NCBI RefSeq assembly: GCF_000298175.1
Contig: NZ_BAGZ01000022.1
Coordinates: 60,174 to 124,173, forward strand
DNA from: Austwickia chelonae NBRC 105200
GTDB taxonomy: Bacteria > Actinomycetota > Actinomycetes > Actinomycetales > Dermatophilaceae
Direction: 5' to 3'
Length of the DNA stretch: 64,000 nucleotides
Shown piece after piece: positions 59,823-64,000 of this stretch (position 1 is its first letter; each line of letters opens with the position of its first letter). The position numbers and the translations under genes are program-made. Under the pieces are notes generated by a model. That model worked only from the letters and a program-made list of their open reading frames with translations, ran no database searches and was not told the DNA's origin.

Positions 59823-60449
59823 ATGGCCCGTTACCTCGATATACACCCGGTGAACCCGCAGGACCGTCTCATCCGACAAGCGGTGGACGTCGTGCGGGAA
59901 GGTGGCCTGATCGCCTACCCGACGGATTCGGGTTACGCGCTCGGCTGCCGCCTGGACCAGGTCTCCGGTAAAGAGCGCATCGTGTCGATCCGCCGCCTCA
60001 CCGACAAACACCATTTCTCGTTGATGTGCGCCGACTTCTCCCAACTGGGGCAGTTCGTGCACGTCAGCAACGCGGTTTTTCGTGCGGTCAAGGCGGCGAC
60101 CCCCGGCCCGTACACCTTCGTGCTGCCGGCGACCCCGGAGGTCCCTCGGCGGCTGATGCACCCGAAGAAACACACCGTCGGGGTGCGGATCAGCCCGACC
60201 CCGGTCGTCCAGGCGCTGCTCACCGAGCTGGGTGAGGCGATGCTGACCACCACGTTGATCCTGCCCGGCCACGAGGAGCCGATGATGAACGGCTGGGAGG
60301 TCAAGGACGAACTCGACCACCTGGTCGACGTGGTGATCGACACCGGCGAGTGCGGTGCCGAACCGACCACGGTCGTCGACCTGTCCTCCGGGGTGGCCGA
60401 GATCCTCCGGTACGGCGCGGGCGACGCCTCCCGTTTCGAGGAGGACTGA
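59823..60449 (+). CDS. YciO/YrdC/Sua5-family protein
   Basis: YrdC-fold protein of 208 residues: DVVREGGLIAYPTDSGYALGC near 22-42, KERIVSIRRLTDKHHFSLMCAD with the Lys/Arg ATP-binding set, PGPYTFVLPAT, and VGVRISPTPVVQALL. The spelling of these motifs fits the YciO branch, whose role is less clear than that of TsaC/Sua5 (threonylcarbamoyl-AMP synthase for tRNA t6A). ATG at 59823. It ends before two tandem hairpins. Confidence 0.9.
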   Translation: MARYLDIHPVNPQDRLIRQAVDVVREGGLIAYPTDSGYALGCRLDQVSGKERIVSIRRLTDKHHFSLMCADFSQLGQFVHVSNAVFRAVKAATPGPYTFVLPATPEVPRRLMHPKKHTVGVRISPTPVVQALLTELGEAMLTTTLILPGHEEPMMNGWEVKDELDHLVDVVIDTGECGAEPTTVVDLSSGVAEILRYGAGDASRFEED

Positions 60450-60480
60450 CCGTCGTCACGACGGATCGGACGGACACGGA

Positions 60481-60568
60481 CGGGGCCCCGCAGCAGATCG
60501 GCTGCGGGGCCCCGGCGTGAGTGGGATCCCGCCCGTTCCAGAGGTGGCAACATCTGGGACGGGCGGGA
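60481..60568. terminator. two tandem hairpins between convergent genes
   Basis: First, CGGGGCCCCGCAG (60481-60493) pairs with CTGCGGGGCCCCG (60502-60514). Second, TCCCGCCCGTTCCAGA (60527-60542) pairs with 60553-60568 with one wobble. Such a double hairpin suits termination of both the YciO-like gene and the minus-strand gene ending at 60583. Confidence 0.75.
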
Positions 60569-60582
60569 GACTGGGGGTGGGA

Positions 60583-60909
60583 TCAGGCGTCGACTAAGGT
60601 CAGCACCGGCCAGGCGCCGGGGGCGAAGACGGTGCGGTCGACCACATTGCCTTCCTCGGTGGTGTCGCGGTGGGCGACCAGTAGCGCCGAGGTGGCGCTG
60701 TCGCGGGCGACGGCTTTCGCCAGGGCGATGGCCACGGCCTCGCGGGTCGTGTGGGTGCGGTCGAAGCCCGGCTGGTCGGGGGTGGTGGTCTCCCCGAGGA
60801 GGTTCTCCTCGAGCACGAAGTACCGGGGGTTGTTCCGGCGTGGGTCGTGGATGGAGAGATTGAGTACACGCACCCGGGACCCGTCGGTGGCTTGGAACTC
60901 GATGCGCAT
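60583..60909 (-). CDS. small hypothetical protein
   Basis: Protein of 108 residues, unrecognised. It begins MRIEFQATDGSRVRVLNLSI after GGAGATC, contains a THTTREAVAIALAKAVAR helix and a beta strand ATSALLVAHRD, and ends APGAWPVLTLVDA, a compact alpha/beta layout. The start is set by the ribosome site; the longer frame upstream to 61182 lies over promoter sequence. No neighbours explain its role. Confidence 0.65.
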   Translation of the reverse strand: MRIEFQATDGSRVRVLNLSIHDPRRNNPRYFVLEENLLGETTTPDQPGFDRTHTTREAVAIALAKAVARDSATSALLVAHRDTTEEGNVVDRTVFAPGAWPVLTLVDA

Positions 60910-61206
60910 CGTGATCTCCGTGAGCGGTGGAAGGGGCGGGGGAAGCCTGCGGTGGGCTTTCGCCGTTTTTCTCGGACGTTTAACGGAATCGGCGTTCTTC
61001 AGGTCGATCTGAGCTGAACTCGCGGATTGCTCCTGCGATCTTGTCAAGGACGGTCTCGGCGTGGGTCCCCTTCGGGGCGTGGCGGATTCCTTAAGGTCGG
61101 GGAAGCGCCGCCGGAGAACTGGCGACCGGCGGCCGTGCGTCTTCCGGACGGTCGAGATCCCTGGCCCACCACCTGCCGACAACGACGTCTGCCCAAGGAG
61201 ATCATC

Positions 61207-61977
61207 ATGCTGTCTCGCCCCTGCTCACGCGCCTCCCGTCGGACGGCCGGCGCCCTGGCCCTGGTCCTGTCCTCGCTGCTGCTGCCCGCGGCCGCCGGGT
61301 CGGCGGCTCCGGCCGAACCGGCCGGTTCCGGCGACGGGACGATGGTCGTCGGCGGGGAGGAGGTGGGTCGGGTCGAGGAGAATCCCGGCGCGGTCGCCCT
61401 GGGACTGAAGGGGAATCCGCAGTGTACGGGGGCGCGGGTCGCTCCCCGGTGGGTGTTGACGGCCCGGCATTGTGTCGAACCCACCTGGGAGGGGGACAGC
61501 ATCGCGGTCGACACCGCCGACACGCGCACGGTGGTCTTCGGGAAGGGGCCGCGGGCGAAGATCGTCCGGGCGGCGTACGCCCCGGTGGGCGACATGGCTC
61601 TGGTGGAGCTCGACGGAGAACCTGCCGGGCCGGTGCTGCCCTGGACCGACCGGCTTCCCCGGCGCGGCGACGTCTTCACGGTCATCGGGTGGGGTTCGAC
61701 GTCGATCGAGGGGGACGCGGGGCTCCGGCTGCGCCGAGGGACCCAACGGATGGACCGTTTCGAAGGGACCTCCAACTTCCCGGATCTCAAGGCGGCCGTG
61801 CTGACCCGGATCACCGGGTCCGGGTGCATGGGCGACAGCGGAGGTCCGCTGCTCCGGGAGGGCAAGGTGTGGGGCGCCTATCTCGGCGGGGACTGTCGTT
61901 CGGTGAACTTCTACACGACCACGGCGGACAATGCGTCGTGGATATCCCGGACGACGGGGGTGCCGCCGGTCCGGTGA
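61207..61977 (+). CDS. secreted trypsin-like serine protease
   Basis: Chymotrypsin-fold (S1) protease of 256 residues. Signal peptide to about residue 33 (RRTAGALALVLSSLLLPAAAG). The catalytic triad is visible: His in WVLTARHCVEP, Asp in VGDMALVELDG, Ser in GCMGDSGGPLLREG. Cys pairs near the His and Ser loops would make disulfides outside the cell. GGEEVGRVEENPGAVALGL may be the activation site region. ATG at 61207 follows AAGGAG with a short gap. Specificity is not predictable. Confidence 0.92.
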   Translation: MLSRPCSRASRRTAGALALVLSSLLLPAAAGSAAPAEPAGSGDGTMVVGGEEVGRVEENPGAVALGLKGNPQCTGARVAPRWVLTARHCVEPTWEGDSIAVDTADTRTVVFGKGPRAKIVRAAYAPVGDMALVELDGEPAGPVLPWTDRLPRRGDVFTVIGWGSTSIEGDAGLRLRRGTQRMDRFEGTSNFPDLKAAVLTRITGSGCMGDSGGPLLREGKVWGAYLGGDCRSVNFYTTTADNASWISRTTGVPPVR

Positions 61978-62086
61978 CCGTCGAACGGTCGACCCGGTGG
62001 GATTCGGCGGCTGCCCTGTTCGCCAGGGGAATTCCGACAGTCGGGATGTTTCGTTCCACGGGTGCCCGTCCCCCCACAATGGGGAG

Positions 62087-63283
62087 ATGAAGGCACTCCT
62101 GCTGGAGAACGTGCACTCGCTGGCCGCCGAGATCCTCACCGGTGCCGGTTTCGACGTGACCACCCACGGTGGCTCGCTCGACGAGGACGAACTGATCGCG
62201 GCGCTGCGCGGGGTCACCACCGTGGGTATCCGTTCCAATACGCACATCACCGAGCGGGTGTTGTCGGCCTCCCCTCAGCTGGAGAGCATCGGGGCCTTCT
62301 GCATCGGGACGAACCAGGTCGACCTGGCGGTGGCGGCCGCCCGTGGCGTCGCCGTCTTCAATGCGCCTTTCTCCAACACCCGTTCGGTGGTCGAACTGGC
62401 GGTCGCCGAGATCATCTCGTTGGCGCGTCGGCTCACCGAGAAGGACCGTGCCCTGCACGACGGGGTCTGGGACAAGCAGGCCACCGGTTCGCACGAGATC
62501 CGCGGTCGGAGGCTGGGCATCGTCGGCTACGGGAACATCGGCTCCCAGCTGTCGGTGGTCGCCGAGATGCTCGGCATGCAGGTCTTCTACTACGACGTGG
62601 AGGACCGGTTGGCGATGGGCAATGCCCGACGGTGCAACAGCCTGGCGGAGTTGTTGGACGTCGCCGAGGTCGTCTCCCTGCACGTCGACGGGCGTGGCGC
62701 GAATGCCGGTTTCTTCGGGGAGGAGCAGTTCGCGCGGATGCGTCCGCGCAGTCTCTTCCTGAACCTGTCCCGTGGTTTCGTCGTCGACTACGAGGCCCTG
62801 GCGACGCATATCCGTTCGGGCCATATCGCGGGCGCGGCGGTGGACGTCTTCCCGACGGAACCGAAGAACCGCGGGGATGCTTTCACCACGCCGCTGCAGG
62901 GTGTCCCGAATGTCATCCTCACCCCGCACATCGGCGGATCGACCGAGGAGGCCCAGGTCGACATCGGCCGTTTCGTGGCCTTGAAACTGCGGGACTACTC
63001 GCTGCTGGGGAATACGTCGATGTCGGTGAACCTTCCGCCGGTGAACCTGCGCCAGGAGCCGGGCGGGAGCCGTCTGGCCTATATCCACCGGAATGTGCCG
63101 GGCGTGCTGGCCACGGTCAACAATCTGCTCGCCGAGCACGGCGTCAACGTCGAGGGGCAGTTCCTCGGGACGCACGGCGATTTCGGGTATGTCGTCATCG
63201 ACACCCATGACGTGGTGCCCGACGCCGTCCTGGCGGGTCTGCGCGCCTCGGAGGTGACCATCCGGGTGAGGCATATCGGTTGA
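62087..63283 (+). CDS. serA: D-3-phosphoglycerate dehydrogenase
   Basis: First step of serine synthesis. The 398-residue, E. coli-like form has an NAD-binding loop LGIVGYGNIGSQLSVVAEMLG, substrate residues in RSNTHITERVL and NAPFSNTRSVVELAVAEII, catalytic His in LTPHIGGSTEEAQ, and a C-terminal ACT domain from about 325 (IHRNVPGVLATVNNLLAEHGVN) for allosteric serine binding. It lacks the extra ASB domain of mycobacterial SerA. ATG at 62087 after GGGGAG. Confidence 0.95.
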   Translation: MKALLLENVHSLAAEILTGAGFDVTTHGGSLDEDELIAALRGVTTVGIRSNTHITERVLSASPQLESIGAFCIGTNQVDLAVAAARGVAVFNAPFSNTRSVVELAVAEIISLARRLTEKDRALHDGVWDKQATGSHEIRGRRLGIVGYGNIGSQLSVVAEMLGMQVFYYDVEDRLAMGNARRCNSLAELLDVAEVVSLHVDGRGANAGFFGEEQFARMRPRSLFLNLSRGFVVDYEALATHIRSGHIAGAAVDVFPTEPKNRGDAFTTPLQGVPNVILTPHIGGSTEEAQVDIGRFVALKLRDYSLLGNTSMSVNLPPVNLRQEPGGSRLAYIHRNVPGVLATVNNLLAEHGVNVEGQFLGTHGDFGYVVIDTHDVVPDAVLAGLRASEVTIRVRHIG

Positions 63284-63437
63284 GCTGCAACGGATGTCGC
63301 TTGCCGGGGGAACTGGCGAGGGTTTCGGCGAAGGCGGGTAGGCTCACCGTTTTTCCAGGAGGTGTCGGTATCGTGTGGGCACGACGTCTGCCCGAGACGA
63401 TCGAGGGGGACCGCATGCAGGTCTGACCAGGAGCGGA

Positions 63438-64000
63438 ATGACGAAGAACGACCGGGGCCCGTCCCGTCCCGACAACGAGGCGAGCCCGGGTGCCGAGGCG
63501 GAGGAGCGCCCCGCGACACCGACCGTGAGATCCGGCGCACCGGCCTCGAAGGGCCCGGCGAAGTCTGCGGTACCGGCACCGAAGACCACGAAGCCGAGGA
63601 CCGTCGTGCCACCGCCGAGGCGTGCCGCGCCGGCATCTCCTCAACGGATGGTCCCGCCGTTGAAACGGCCTCCGACGCTCACCGTGAAGTCCGACGCGCC
63701 GGCCGAGTCGACTGCGGAGATCCGACGACTACCCGTGCCGGATCCGCGGGTGGCGGCGAAGAAGGTGCAACCGACGACGGAGCGGGCCGCATCGACACCG
63801 GCCGCGGCAGCAGCGAAGAAGGCCGCGGCGGCAGCTTCCGCGCTGGCCGCCGCGCGAGCTGCCGCCGCGCAGGCCGACGCCCCTCCGGCACGACCTGCCA
63901 GGCCGGGCGAACCTCCGGAACGACCGACGAAAACAGGCGTCACCCCGGCACGACCGGTGAAGGCCGGCGTGGCGAAGAGGCCGGTACCGAAGGCCACGGC
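63438..64000 (+). CDS. Ala/Pro/Lys-rich N-terminal region of a protein leaving the window
   Basis: Open frame from ATG 63438 (after AGGAG at 63429-63433) to the window edge, at least 187 residues, with no stop. It is low-complexity: repeated TVRSGAPASKGPAKS, TLTVKSDAPAES, AAAAKKAAAAAS and PARPGEPPERPTKTG-like units rich in Ala, Pro, Lys and Arg. Such disordered basic starts occur in translation factor IF-2, in histone-like and in divisome-linked proteins; the identifying domains lie beyond 64000, so no product is assigned. Confidence 0.7.
   Translation, partial: MTKNDRGPSRPDNEASPGAEAEERPATPTVRSGAPASKGPAKSAVPAPKTTKPRTVVPPPRRAAPASPQRMVPPLKRPPTLTVKSDAPAESTAEIRRLPVPDPRVAAKKVQPTTERAASTPAAAAAKKAAAAASALAAARAAAAQADAPPARPARPGEPPERPTKTGVTPARPVKAGVAKRPVPKAT

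Overview
The window is high-GC DNA with dense, mostly co-oriented operons, GTG/ATG/TTG starts, many ATGA stop/start overlaps, two DtxR/IdeR-type iron boxes and many Sec- or lipobox-exported proteins. This fits a Gram-positive actinobacterium (Micrococcales-like; family or genus is only a guess from the gene mix). No tRNA, rRNA, CRISPR array or transposase was recognised.

Layout. 1-2105: peptidoglycan recycling (anmK, entering from the left edge, and murQ). 2140-3304: an AT-rich membrane-protein gene bracketed by perfect 25-bp direct repeats. 3317-3853: a macro-domain protein. 3895-11009: a one-way operon encoding an opine metallophore system of the staphylopine type (CntK-, CntL- and CntM-like enzymes), an MFS exporter and a FecBCD-type importer, preceded by a Fur/Zur-type palindrome next to a DtxR/IdeR box. 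11277-19368: an EamA permease, a secreted beta-rich protein, two divergent secreted glycosidases, two hypothetical proteins and an alpha/beta-hydrolase with altered catalytic residues.

19527-33057: inositol and sugar catabolism in several units: transaldolase-iolD; iolH-like; iolC-iolB-mmsA; and a LacI-controlled dehydrogenase/TIM-barrel pair, with a GntR/UTRA regulator. A membrane/HTH protein is embedded at 28504. 33474-37638: a small helical protein and a second ferric-siderophore ABC importer with its own IdeR box. 37714-45097: L-lactate dehydrogenase, two exported protein-arginine-deiminase-family proteins (one with all four catalytic residues, one that has lost three of them) and citrate synthase.

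45311-48591: an exported esterase and a sulfur operon (SQR-like flavoprotein, TusE/DsrC, DsrE) whose promoter carries a CsoR-type palindrome almost identical to that of the csoR-copZ-copA copper operon at 55746-58714. Between them lie two tandem exported helical paralogues, a PucR-type regulator, a ferredoxin-reductase/desaturase pair, a degenerate hydrolase and a class IV aminotransferase. 58733-64000: an XRE regulator, a YciO/YrdC protein, a small protein, a trypsin-like protease, serA, and the Ala/Pro/Lys-rich start of a protein that leaves the window.

The most interesting items are the opine metallophore locus with a non-Cnt importer, the intact/degenerate arginine-deiminase pair, and the shared CsoR-type operator linking copper and sulfur operons.
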